A stretch of 13,885 bases of DNA from Stomatobaculum sp. Lineage in GTDB: Bacteria > Bacillota_A > Clostridia > Lachnospirales > Lachnospiraceae. A program made the translations under genes and the position numbers. The stretch lies in assembly GCA_017449925.1 (NCBI GenBank), contig JAFSYO010000165.1, positions 1 to 13,885 of the forward strand. Reading direction: 5' to 3'. The notes beneath the pieces are model-generated. The model had not been told where the DNA came from, did no database searches, and was given only the letters and a program-made list of their open reading frames with translations. Below are positions 1 through 7,160 of the stretch, in pieces. Positions within the stretch are counted from its first letter, which is position 1. Every line of letters begins with the position of its first letter.

Positions 1-1
1 A

Positions 2-1435
2 TCCTTCCTCATGAACTACAGCGGCGCCGTGGTCATCGTCTCCCACGACCGGTATTTTCTGGACCGCATCGTCAACAAAGTCATCGATATCGAAAACGGG
101 GAAGTCACCGCCTACACCGGCAACTACACCCAGTTTGCAGAGAAAAAAGCCGCTGTCCGGGAAGCGAAGCTCCGGGCCTACCTGAACCAGCAGCAGGAAC
201 TGAAGCACCAGGAAGAGGTCATCGCCAAGCTGAAGTCCTTCAACCGGGAGAAATCCATCCGCCGGGCGGAGAGCCGGGAAAAGATGCTCAATAAGACCGA
301 GCGCCTGGAGCGGCCCGGGGAGATCAAGGCCGACATGGGCCTCCGCTTCACCATGGAGGAATCCAGCGGGAACGACGTCCTGGAAGTTTCCGGCATCTCC
401 AAGTCCTTCGGTTCCCTGAAGCTCTTTGAGAATCTTTCCTTTGAACTGAAACGGGGCGAACACGCCGCCATTATCGGGGACAACGGCGCCGGCAAGACCA
501 CCATCCTGAAGATCCTGAACGGCCTCCTCCAGCCCGACACCGGCAGCGTCACCATGGGCGCCCGGGTCATGATTGCCTACTACGACCAGGAACACGCCGT
601 GCTCCACCCGGAAAAGACGATCTTCGAAGAAGTGCAGGATACCTGGCCGGACATGAACAACACCGAAGTCCGCAGCATGCTGGCAGCCTTCCTCTTCACC
701 GGGGACGATGCCTTCAAGCGCATCGCGGACCTCTCCGGCGGCGAACGGGGCCGCGTCTCCCTCGCGAAGCTCATGCTGTCCCGCGCCAACTTCCTGATCC
801 TGGACGAGCCCACCAACCATCTCGACATGGTGAGCAAAGAAGTCCTGGAACAGGCCATCCGCAGCTTCCCCGGGACCGTCCTCTACGTCTCCCACGACCG
901 CTACTTCATCAATCGTACCGCCACCAGGATCCTGGACCTCACCCAGGGCAAACTCCTGAACTACATCGGCAACTACGACTACTATCTCGAAAAGAAAGCA
1001 GACGTCGAGCGGGCCTCCGGGCTTACGCCGGCGGGACGTACTTCTGCAGATGGTGCCGCATCGGCCCGTGTTTCCGGGACTGGTGCTGCATCTGCGTCAG
1101 CTTCTTTTACGTCTTCAGCCTCTTCCGCATCTGACGGGTTGCCTGCTCAGGACGCTGCTTTGGACAGCAGCTCCTCCGGAAAAGATGACTGGCTCAACGC
1201 CAAGGCCCAGAAAGCAAAGGAGAAGAAAAGAAAAGCCGCCCTTCAGAAATGCGAAGGACGGATCCATGAACTGGAAGAAGACCTGAAGGAGATCGAAAAC
1301 GAATTCCTGAAACCCGAGCTCCAGCGGGACGCAGCCGCCCTCTTGCAGCTCCAGCGCCGGAAGGAAGCGGATGAAGAAGAACTGGAAGGACTCTACGAGG
1401 AATGGGAGGCCCTCGCCTCCGAGGAGGATGTTTAA
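2..1435 (+). CDS. ABC-F family ATPase, C-terminal part (5' end outside window)
   Basis: This is a soluble tandem-ABC ATPase of the ABC-F family (YdiF/Uup-like), whose members act on ribosomes rather than in transport. The reading frame is open to the window edge and the ATG at 11 lies inside the conserved end of the first ABC domain, so the true start is upstream. Numbering from that ATG: SHDRYF (11-16) is the H-loop of domain 1; residues about 35-105 are the charged inter-domain linker; Walker A GDNGAGKTT is at 156-164; the LSGGE signature at 241-245; Walker B and D-loop FLILDEPTNHLD at 261-272; and the second SHDRYF at 294-299. Residues about 336-390 are a Ser/Ala/Gly-rich low-complexity spacer, followed by a Lys/Glu-rich predicted coiled coil (about 395-470), as in the C-terminal extension of YdiF/Uup proteins. 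No transmembrane segment is seen. Whether it gives antibiotic resistance or serves in translation quality control cannot be told from sequence. Confidence 0.93.
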   Translation, partial: SFLMNYSGAVVIVSHDRYFLDRIVNKVIDIENGEVTAYTGNYTQFAEKKAAVREAKLRAYLNQQQELKHQEEVIAKLKSFNREKSIRRAESREKMLNKTERLERPGEIKADMGLRFTMEESSGNDVLEVSGISKSFGSLKLFENLSFELKRGEHAAIIGDNGAGKTTILKILNGLLQPDTGSVTMGARVMIAYYDQEHAVLHPEKTIFEEVQDTWPDMNNTEVRSMLAAFLFTGDDAFKRIADLSGGERGRVSLAKLMLSRANFLILDEPTNHLDMVSKEVLEQAIRSFPGTVLYVSHDRYFINRTATRILDLTQGKLLNYIGNYDYYLEKKADVERASGLTPAGRTSADGAASARVSGTGAASASASFTSSASSASDGLPAQDAALDSSSSGKDDWLNAKAQKAKEKKRKAALQKCEGRIHELEEDLKEIENEFLKPELQRDAAALLQLQRRKEADEEELEGLYEEWEALASEEDV

Positions 1436-1436
1436 T

Positions 1437-1691
1437 ATGAAATATACTAAACTGCAGCGTACCGCCGCTCTCGCGGCCGTGATCCTCTTAGTCCTCATGT
1501 TCGCCGCCACCCTGATCGTCGGCCTCTTCGGCGGCCCCGACTCCAAAGGACTGCTGAAGGCCCTTATATTCTCGGATTTCGTCATCCCCACCGCCATGTA
1601 CGGCTACATGCTCATCCTCCGCCACCGCAAAGCGCGGGAGCAAGAGCGGGAGAAAGAGCAGAAACAGGCGCAAGACCAGGAAAAAAACTGA
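1437..1691 (+). CDS. small two-helix membrane protein, unknown function
   Basis: This 84-residue protein belongs to no family I recognise. It has a short basic N-terminus, a hydrophobic helix at about residues 8-31, a short GGPDSK-type loop, and a second hydrophobic helix at about 40-61 (LIFSDFVIPTAMYGYMLIL). It ends in a highly charged Arg/Lys/Glu/Gln tail that is probably cytoplasmic. With the positive-inside rule both ends are likely inside the cell. The ATG at 1437 was chosen because GAGGAGG (1421-1427) lies nine bases upstream. An in-frame ATG at 1428 directly abuts that Shine-Dalgarno sequence and is less likely. The gene starts one base after the ABC-F stop codon, so it is very probably cotranscribed and translationally coupled with it. 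No function can be assigned. Confidence 0.78.
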   Translation: MKYTKLQRTAALAAVILLVLMFAATLIVGLFGGPDSKGLLKALIFSDFVIPTAMYGYMLILRHRKAREQEREKEQKQAQDQEKN

Positions 1692-1692
1692 G

Positions 1693-1726
1693 GCGGACGC
1701 GAGAGCCTGATTTTAAGCTAGTCCGC
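1693..1726. terminator. weak dyad between convergent genes, possible terminator
   Basis: GCGGAC (1693-1698) can pair with GTCCGC (1721-1726), with a possible inner AGC/GCT pairing. It lies in the 75-base gap between the convergent membrane-protein gene and purA. The downstream bases are A/T-rich but lack a clean T-run on either strand. A second, weaker CAAAC/GTTTG pairing sits at about 1743-1765. Termination here is expected from the convergent layout, but the structure is not convincing. Confidence 0.25.
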
Positions 1727-1766
1727 GACAACAAATAACTTCAAACAACTGGACTTGGGCGTTTGT

Positions 1767-3053
1767 TTATTTATTCCTGTAAATTATCTCATCCCTTCCC
1801 GGTCCGTTGGAGACCATGGTGATGGGGAAGCCGATCTCTTTCTCGATAAACTCGACGTACTTCCGGCAGTTCTCAGGCAGGTCCTCGAATTTCCGGATGC
1901 CGCGGATATCGCAGTGCCAGCCGGGCAGGACTTTGAGGATGGGCTTGCACTTTGCGAGCACCGGGGTCGCGGGAAAGTTCTTCAGGATCTTTCCGTCAAG
2001 ATCGTATCCGATGCAGACGGGGATTTCTTCCAGGTAGCCCAGGGCGTCCACCACTGTGAGGGCCACTTCCGTGGCGCCCTGCAGTTCGCAGCCATAGCGG
2101 GAGGCCACTGCGTCGAACCAGCCCACTCTTCTCGGTCTGCCGGTGGTGGCGCCGTACTCCCCTCTGTCGCCGCCGTGCTTTCTCAAAGTCTCTGCCTGTT
2201 CCTCGTCCAGGATCTCGCTGACGAATTCTCCGCCGCCGACGGAGCTGGCATATGCTTTCGTGACTGCCACGACTTCCGTCAGCTCATAGGGCGGGAATCC
2301 TGCACCGACGGGAGCATAGGCCGCAATGGTGTTTGAGCTTGTCACCATGGGATAAATACCAAAATCAGGGTCCTTCAGAGTTCCCAGCTGGCCTTCTGCC
2401 AGGACTCTCTTTCCTTCCTTCAGGGCATTACGGATAAACACACCGGTATCTGCAAGGTAGGGTGCGAGAATATCCCGGTATTCCCGGAGGGTCTCCAGAA
2501 GCTCCTCCTGCTTTAACTCCGGCTGATTGTACAGATGGCGGAACAGCACATTCTTTACGGCGCAGATCTTCTCTGTCTTTTCTTTAAGAAGCTCATCGTC
2601 AAACAGCTCACAAGCCTGGATGCCGATTTTCGCGAACTTGTCCGAGTAGAAGGGCGCGATACCGGACTGTGTAGACCCGTAGGCTTTTCCCGCCAGTCTT
2701 GCTTCTTCATAAGTATCCTGCAGTACATGATACGGCATCAGCAGCTGGACCCGGTCAGACACAAGGATCTTCGGCACAGGGACGCCGCTGTCCGTCAGGG
2801 ACTTCAGCTCTTTCGCAAATTTCGGGACATCGAAGGCCACGCCGTTTCCGATCACATTAGTGATATTACTGGAAAACACGCCGGAGGGCAGCAGGTGCAG
2901 CGCAAAACGGCCGTACTCATTGATGATGGTATGGCCCGCATTGGCGCCTCCCTGAAACCGGACCACGACATCGGCCTGCTGCGCAAGCATGTCCGTGATC
3001 TTGCCTTTTCCTTCATCACCCCAGTTCGCTCCTACAATTGCTTTTACTGACAT
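1767..3053 (-). CDS. purA: adenylosuccinate synthetase
   Basis: PurA joins aspartate to IMP using GTP, giving adenylosuccinate, the first committed step from IMP to AMP; it is cytosolic. The 428-residue length is normal for the family. The N-terminal GANWGDEGKGK motif (residues 8-18) contains the catalytic Asp13, and GANAGHT (36-42) contains the catalytic His41. TTGRPRRVGWFD is the IMP-binding Arg-rich segment, and GPGRDE lies near the C-terminus. The ATG start is preceded by AGGAGG with a six-base gap. It lies 23 bases downstream of purB with no terminator between, so the two are almost certainly one transcript. PurB acts directly on the PurA product. Nothing looks broken. No purine riboswitch is visible upstream. 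Confidence 0.98.
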   Translation of the reverse strand: MSVKAIVGANWGDEGKGKITDMLAQQADVVVRFQGGANAGHTIINEYGRFALHLLPSGVFSSNITNVIGNGVAFDVPKFAKELKSLTDSGVPVPKILVSDRVQLLMPYHVLQDTYEEARLAGKAYGSTQSGIAPFYSDKFAKIGIQACELFDDELLKEKTEKICAVKNVLFRHLYNQPELKQEELLETLREYRDILAPYLADTGVFIRNALKEGKRVLAEGQLGTLKDPDFGIYPMVTSSNTIAAYAPVGAGFPPYELTEVVAVTKAYASSVGGGEFVSEILDEEQAETLRKHGGDRGEYGATTGRPRRVGWFDAVASRYGCELQGATEVALTVVDALGYLEEIPVCIGYDLDGKILKNFPATPVLAKCKPILKVLPGWHCDIRGIRKFEDLPENCRKYVEFIEKEIGFPITMVSNGPGRDEIIYRNK

Positions 3054-3076
3054 AGCACGCCTCCTGAATAATCAGC

Positions 3077-4516
3077 TTAGATGTTGATCTCCGCTTTCGC
3101 TCCCAGTTCCTCTTTATACTCCTCCAGCAGCGGGCGCACGGTTCCCGCAAGGTACTCGCTCACCTGCTCCGGGCTTCTTCCGACGTATCTCAGCGGTTCC
3201 ATGGTCTTCTGAAGGTCGGAAAGTTTTAAATTGAAGGCAGGGTCCGCGGCGATCAGTTCCAGGAGATCGTTGTCCTTTCCTTCCGCCTTCACATGGCGGC
3301 CGGCTTCCATGGACAGTTCCCGGATCTTTTCGTGCAGTTCCTGGCGGTCACCGCCTGCTTTCACCGCGTCCATCATGATGTTTTCCGTCGCCATAAAGGG
3401 AAGCTCCGACATCAGCCGCTTCTCAATGACCTTCGGGTAGACCACCAGTCCGTCTACGACATTCATGTAGAGCTGAAGGATGCCGTCCACCGCGAGGAAA
3501 CCTTCCGGCACGGAGATCCGCTTGTTGGCGGAATCGTCCAGGGTGCGCTCGAACCACTGGGTGGAGGCGACGATCATGGGGTTCATCACGTCGCACATCA
3601 CATAGTCCGCCAGACTCGCCATTCTCTCGCAGCGCATCGGATTCCGCTTGTAAGCCATGGCGGAAGAACCGATCTGGGTTTTCTCAAAGGGCTCTTCCAC
3701 TTCCTTCAGATGCTGCAGAAGGCGGATGTCGTTGGAGAACTTGTGGGCACTCTGAGCGATGCCGGCCAAAACGTTCAGCACCCTGGTGTCCACTTTCCGG
3801 GAGTAGGTCTGTCCGGAGACCGGGACGCAGGATGCGAAGCCCATTTTCTCCGCGATCATCGGGTCGATGCAGCGGATCTTTTCTTCGTTTCCTTCAAACA
3901 GTTCCTTGAAGCTTGCCTGGGTGCCGGTGGTGCCTTTGCAGCCCAGAAGCTTCATGGTGGAAAGCACAAAGTTCAGGTCCTCCAGGTCCAGCATCAGGTC
4001 GTTGATCCAGAGTGTAGCTCTCTTTCCGACGGTGGTGGGCTGGGCCGGCTGGAAATGGGTGAAAGCCAGAGTGGGCAGGTCCTTGTACTTATCCGCAAAA
4101 GCAGCAAGCTCCGCGATGACGTTCAGGAGCTTCGTCCGGACCAGCTTCAGGGCCTCGGTCATGAGGATGATGTCAGTGTTGTCGCCCACGTAGCAGCTGG
4201 TGGCTCCGAGGTGGATGATGCCTTTCGCCTTCGGGCACTGGACGCCGTAGGCGTAGACGTGGCTCATGACATCGTGCCGGACTATTTTTTCACGCTCTTC
4301 AGCCACCTCGTAGTTCACATCGTCCGCGAAGCGCCGGAGCTCTTCGATCTGCTCTTCCGTGATGTTCAACCCCAGCTCCTTTTCTGTTTCCGCCAGCGCG
4401 ATCCAGAGCTTTCTCCAGGTGCGGAACTTTTTCTCCTGGGAAAAAATATACTGCATCTCCTTGCTGGCATAACGCTGCGACAGCGGGCTGGTGTAACCTG
4501 TGTAATCCTTCGCCAT
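3077..4516 (-). CDS. purB: adenylosuccinate lyase, long form
   Basis: PurB is a cytosolic fumarase/aspartase-superfamily lyase that releases fumarate from both SAICAR (product of PurC) and adenylosuccinate (product of PurA). The start MAKDYTGY at 4516 is chosen because AAGGAGG lies about ten bases upstream; an in-frame extension to 4597 would run into the upstream regulatory region. This gives 479 residues, the longer form resembling animal ADSL rather than the roughly 430-residue Bacillus type. Visible motifs are RHDVMSH (80-86), THFQPAQPTT (153-162) with His154 as the likely general acid, and the flexible signature loop GSSAMAYKRNP (283-293) with Ser284/Ser285 as the candidate catalytic base. 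It is separated from purC by a terminator, so it probably has its own promoter in 4517-4597. I see only weak candidate elements there (a TTTACA and a TATTAC at poor spacing). Confidence 0.97.
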   Translation of the reverse strand: MAKDYTGYTSPLSQRYASKEMQYIFSQEKKFRTWRKLWIALAETEKELGLNITEEQIEELRRFADDVNYEVAEEREKIVRHDVMSHVYAYGVQCPKAKGIIHLGATSCYVGDNTDIILMTEALKLVRTKLLNVIAELAAFADKYKDLPTLAFTHFQPAQPTTVGKRATLWINDLMLDLEDLNFVLSTMKLLGCKGTTGTQASFKELFEGNEEKIRCIDPMIAEKMGFASCVPVSGQTYSRKVDTRVLNVLAGIAQSAHKFSNDIRLLQHLKEVEEPFEKTQIGSSAMAYKRNPMRCERMASLADYVMCDVMNPMIVASTQWFERTLDDSANKRISVPEGFLAVDGILQLYMNVVDGLVVYPKVIEKRLMSELPFMATENIMMDAVKAGGDRQELHEKIRELSMEAGRHVKAEGKDNDLLELIAADPAFNLKLSDLQKTMEPLRYVGRSPEQVSEYLAGTVRPLLEEYKEELGAKAEINI

Positions 4517-4597
4517 TTCCGGTCGTCCTCCTTGATGTATAAATGTTTCAGTAATACTCGATCTGCGGTCCTGTAAAACTCGCCTGATGCTCCTCAC

Positions 4598-4634
4598 AAA
4601 AAAGCAAACAGGAAGGAACCCTTGGGCCCCTTCC
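4598..4634 (-). terminator. rho-independent terminator after purC
   Basis: Read on the minus strand just after the purC stop codon, GGAAGG pairs with CCTTCC (4611-4616 with 4629-4634), with further G-T pairing possible inside. The stem is followed by TGTTTGC and then six Ts (complement of 4598-4603). It closes the dapA-dapB-purC transcript and makes purB-purA a separate unit, unless readthrough is substantial. Confidence 0.75.
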
Positions 4635-4641
4635 CGACAGT

Positions 4642-5358
4642 TTACTGTTCTCTTGAAATGCCGAGCCGCCGGTATACTTCTTTGTATGCGTCACCGACAT
4701 TACCGAGCTGGTTACGGAACCGGTCAGCATCCAGTTTTTCATGCGTACCGGTGTCCCACAGTCTCATTGTATCAGGAGAAAGCTCTCCTGTCACTACGAT
4801 CTCCTCTTTATTCCTTCCGAAACGGATCGAAACATCGATGAGATCTGTGTTCTTTTCCGAAAAATAAGCCGACAGGACTTCGTTGACACGGAAAGCCGTC
4901 TTGACGATCTCCTCGATTTCGGCCTCGTTGACCAGCTTCATTGCCAGCGCGTCATAGCCGTTGATAAACGGCATCCCGAGTCCTTTCTTCGTGCAGCGGA
5001 ATTCCGCCGTCGGCACAGGAAGCGCTGTTCCTTCCGGCAGGCCGGTCCGCAGCGGATACTCTCCGGCGCTGTAGTTCCGCACCGTAACTAAGAGCGGGAT
5101 CTCCTCCTCCCTCCGGAACAAAGAATCCGTATCCGTGACTTCCTCCACAAAGGCCGTGCGGATACCTCTTGTCTCCAGCAGGCGGTACAGATGCGCAGTC
5201 ATCCTGTTGCATACGGTCCCTTTTCCGGGGATCTCCTCTGTCCGCGTTCCGCTCTCATCCGCCGCCACATCCTTCGAGCAGACCAGCATCCTGGTCTCAT
5301 CATCCGTGGCAAACACATCCGCCGTGGGTGTACTTTTCAGAAGTTCTCTTTTTTCCAT
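4642..5358 (-). CDS. purC: SAICAR synthetase-like protein, divergent PurC
   Basis: PurC condenses CAIR with aspartate using ATP to make SAICAR in de novo purine synthesis. The 238-residue length matches the family. Recognisable segments are VRNYSAGE (93-100, the family's RN-x-AAG motif), LIDVSIRFG (173-181), ELSPDTMRLWD (192-202, corresponding to the usual E-x-SPD-x-R-x-WD) and the C-terminal DADRFRNQLGN. The N-terminus is unusual: the common YxGKxKxxY nucleotide-binding strand is replaced by LKSTPTADVF (7-16), with the Gly and Lys residues gone. The start is weakly supported by AAAGGA nine bases upstream. It lies 36 bases downstream of dapB with no terminator between, so it is probably the last gene of the dap transcript. 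Its neighbour purB acts on SAICAR, which supports the assignment. Catalytic competence is uncertain because of the N-terminal change. Confidence 0.87.
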   Translation of the reverse strand: MEKRELLKSTPTADVFATDDETRMLVCSKDVAADESGTRTEEIPGKGTVCNRMTAHLYRLLETRGIRTAFVEEVTDTDSLFRREEEIPLLVTVRNYSAGEYPLRTGLPEGTALPVPTAEFRCTKKGLGMPFINGYDALAMKLVNEAEIEEIVKTAFRVNEVLSAYFSEKNTDLIDVSIRFGRNKEEIVVTGELSPDTMRLWDTGTHEKLDADRFRNQLGNVGDAYKEVYRRLGISREQ

Positions 5359-5394
5359 CTGCCATGATCCTTTCAGGTACGTCTCTGACCGCTC

Positions 5395-6165
5395 TCAGGC
5401 GAGCGCATCACCTATGACGTCCATCATAGTATAATACCCGGCAGGCTTTCCCGCAAGAAAAGCAGCGGCACTTAAGGCGCCCTTCGCCCAGATTTTTCTG
5501 GAGTAGGCCGTATGGCTCAGGGTGATCACTTCATCTTCTCCCGCGAAGATCACATCATGATCTCCCGGGATGGTCCCGCCGCGTACCGCGGAAATACCGA
5601 TCTCGGCGGCGTCCCTCGGGGCGTGCCGCTCAGATCTCCCATAGCAGTAGGTGAATTTATCATCGCAGGCGGCATTGATGGCATCCGCAATGGCCAGGGC
5701 CGTTCCGCTGGGAGCATCCAGCTTTCTGCGATGATGCTTCTCCACGATCTCGATATCGTATCCCTTCGCGGAAAGGATCTTCGCCGCATCCGCTGCCAGC
5801 TTGAATAGCAGGTTTACGCCCAGGGCCATGTTCGCGCTGCGGAGGATGGGCGCGGTCTTAGAGACCTCGTCGATCCTTTTCAGCTGCGTCTCCGTGAGAC
5901 CGGTGGTGCAGATCACCGTCGGAATGCCGGTCTCAGCCGCATAATCGATCACCTCGTCCACTGCCTTCGCGACAGAAAAGTCCACCACCACGTCTGCGCT
6001 GTCAGCACTGACTTCTTTCATAGAAGAACAGACAGGAAAGTCATAGTTCACAGTGGTGTCGATATCCACGCCTGCTACGATCTTGACGCCGCTCTCTTCG
6101 AGGGCGGTGCTGCTGACGATTTTTCCCATATGGCCGTTGCAGCCATGCAAAATGATTCTGGTCAC
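5395..6165 (-). CDS. dapB: 4-hydroxy-tetrahydrodipicolinate reductase
   Basis: DapB reduces the DapA product to tetrahydrodipicolinate with NAD(P)H, on the path to diaminopimelate and lysine. At 256 residues it is of typical length. The N-terminal dinucleotide-binding loop GCNGHMG is at 8-14. The catalytic and substrate-binding signature EKHHRRKLDAPSGTA at 142-156 holds the conserved His pair, Lys148 and the DAPSGTA loop. The start is GTG, overlapping the dapA stop codon as GTGA, with AAGGAG about 11 bases upstream inside dapA; this indicates translational coupling. An ATTTG-like acidic dimer region was not separately traced. The downstream neighbour purC follows with a short gap and is probably cotranscribed. 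Confidence 0.98.
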   Translation of the reverse strand: MTRIILHGCNGHMGKIVSSTALEESGVKIVAGVDIDTTVNYDFPVCSSMKEVSADSADVVVDFSVAKAVDEVIDYAAETGIPTVICTTGLTETQLKRIDEVSKTAPILRSANMALGVNLLFKLAADAAKILSAKGYDIEIVEKHHRRKLDAPSGTALAIADAINAACDDKFTYCYGRSERHAPRDAAEIGISAVRGGTIPGDHDVIFAGEDEVITLSHTAYSRKIWAKGALSAAAFLAGKPAGYYTMMDVIGDALA

Positions 6166-7052
6166 AGGATCCCGTACTCCTTCATCGCAGATTTCAAAGT
6201 CTTCACATGATCATCATCCATCTCGCAGAGCGGCAGACGGAGCGGTCCGACGTTCTTGCCCATCAGATTCATGGCGGTCTTCACCGGGATCGGGTTCACT
6301 TCGATGAAGAGCTGGCGGATCAGTTCCGCGGCTTCGATCTGCATGGCCGCCGCCTTCTTCACATCGCCGTCGAGATATGCCCGGCACATCTCGTGGGCCT
6401 TGCGGGGCGCCACATTGGAAAGGACAGAGATCACGCCCTTGCCGCCGAGGGACATGATGGGGATGATCTGGTCGTCATTGCCAGAATAAAGATCGATCTT
6501 GTCCGGTCCGCCCACCAGGTCCAGCATGCGGAGGATGCTGGTGAAGTTGCCGCTGGCTTCCTTGATGCCGACAATATTCTCCTGCTCCTTCACAAGCTTC
6601 GCGATGGTCTCGGGGGCGATGGTGCAGCCCGTCCGGCCGGGAATATTGTAAAGAATGATCGGGAGTGTCACCGCCTTCGCAGTCTCTGCGAAATGACGGT
6701 ACATGCCCTTCTGGGTCGTCTTGTTGTAGTACGGGGACACCAGAAGCAGTCCGTCGGCGCCGCTGCGCTGTGCTTCCACGGAAAGATAGATCGCGGTCTC
6801 CGTGCTGTTGCTGCCGGTACCTGCCACAACGGGAATCCTACCCTTGACGATCTGCACCGTGCGGGCGATCACTTCCAGATGCTCCTCATGGCTGAGGGTC
6901 GCCGCCTCGCCGGTGGTCCCGCAGGCGATGATGCAGTCCGTTCCGCCCGCGATCTGCTCCTCAATGATCTCCTCTAACTTATCGTAATTAACAGTCAGAT
7001 CCTCATTCATCGGTGTGATGATGGCCACACCGGCACCTTCAAAAATTGCCAC
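6162..7052 (-). CDS. dapA: 4-hydroxy-tetrahydrodipicolinate synthase
   Basis: DapA condenses pyruvate with aspartate semialdehyde, the branch point into diaminopimelate and lysine. It is a 296-residue class I aldolase of normal length. The CGTTGE motif (44-49) supplies the Thr pair, Tyr109 is in SPYYN, Tyr135 and Arg140 are in LYNIPGRTG, and the Schiff-base Lys164 is in VGIKEAS. The start codon is GTG at 7052, with GGAGG eight bases upstream. A strong extended -10 promoter 37 bases or more upstream gives a leader of only about 30 bases, too short for a lysine riboswitch. It heads the dapA-dapB-purC unit; its substrate comes from Asd, encoded about 3.4 kb away in a separate unit. Confidence 0.98.
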   Translation of the reverse strand: MAIFEGAGVAIITPMNEDLTVNYDKLEEIIEEQIAGGTDCIIACGTTGEAATLSHEEHLEVIARTVQIVKGRIPVVAGTGSNSTETAIYLSVEAQRSGADGLLLVSPYYNKTTQKGMYRHFAETAKAVTLPIILYNIPGRTGCTIAPETIAKLVKEQENIVGIKEASGNFTSILRMLDLVGGPDKIDLYSGNDDQIIPIMSLGGKGVISVLSNVAPRKAHEMCRAYLDGDVKKAAAMQIEAAELIRQLFIEVNPIPVKTAMNLMGKNVGPLRLPLCEMDDDHVKTLKSAMKEYGIL

Positions 7053-7064
7053 TGTATTTACCTC

Positions 7065-7138
7065 CAGTCCAAGCTATTCTAAGCCCGAATACTATCATAG
7101 AATGCTGTTATGTGCAAGGGGCTAGACGAATTGGACTG
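7065..7138. repeat. interrupted inverted repeat enclosing the dapA promoter
   Basis: CAGTCCAA (7065-7072) is the exact reverse complement of TTGGACTG (7131-7138). Inside these, TCT (7078-7080) faces AGA (7124-7126) and AGCCC (7082-7086) faces GGGCT (7119-7123). This gives 16 potential base pairs interrupted by one small internal loop and one bulge. The -35 and -10 elements of dapA lie in the central 32-base loop. The arm nearest dapA ends next to its GGAGG. It could be a DNA operator, or an RNA hairpin in transcripts reading through from topB. Confidence 0.55.
7089..7117 (-). promoter_or_regulatory. sigma-A-type promoter for dapA-dapB-purC
   Basis: On the minus strand a -35 TTGCAC (7112-7117) and a -10 TAGTAT (7089-7094) are separated by 17 bases, and TGA precedes the -10 as an extended -10 element. 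Predicted initiation is near 7082, giving a leader of about 30 bases before the dapA GTG. Confidence 0.7.
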
Positions 7139-7160
7139 TTTTTGTACAAATTTATGGACA

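Noticed and set aside
3293..4576. 427-codon plus-strand frame opposite purB
   Set aside because: Antisense shadow of a well-conserved gene, extending only because GC-rich codons rarely give stops in that frame.
4517..4597. Purine riboswitch before purB-purA
   Set aside because: The gap after the purC terminator is about 80 bases and lacks a recognisable three-way junction or conserved loop sequences.
7053..7082. Lysine riboswitch before dapA
   Set aside because: The predicted leader is only about 30 bases; a lysine riboswitch needs well over 150. None was seen before asd either.
7139..7151. TTTGTACAAA palindrome after topB as a terminator
   Set aside because: The self-complementary stretch leaves no loop, and the nearby GGACATAATGTCC stem is very short; no convincing T-run follows, so no topB terminator is claimed.
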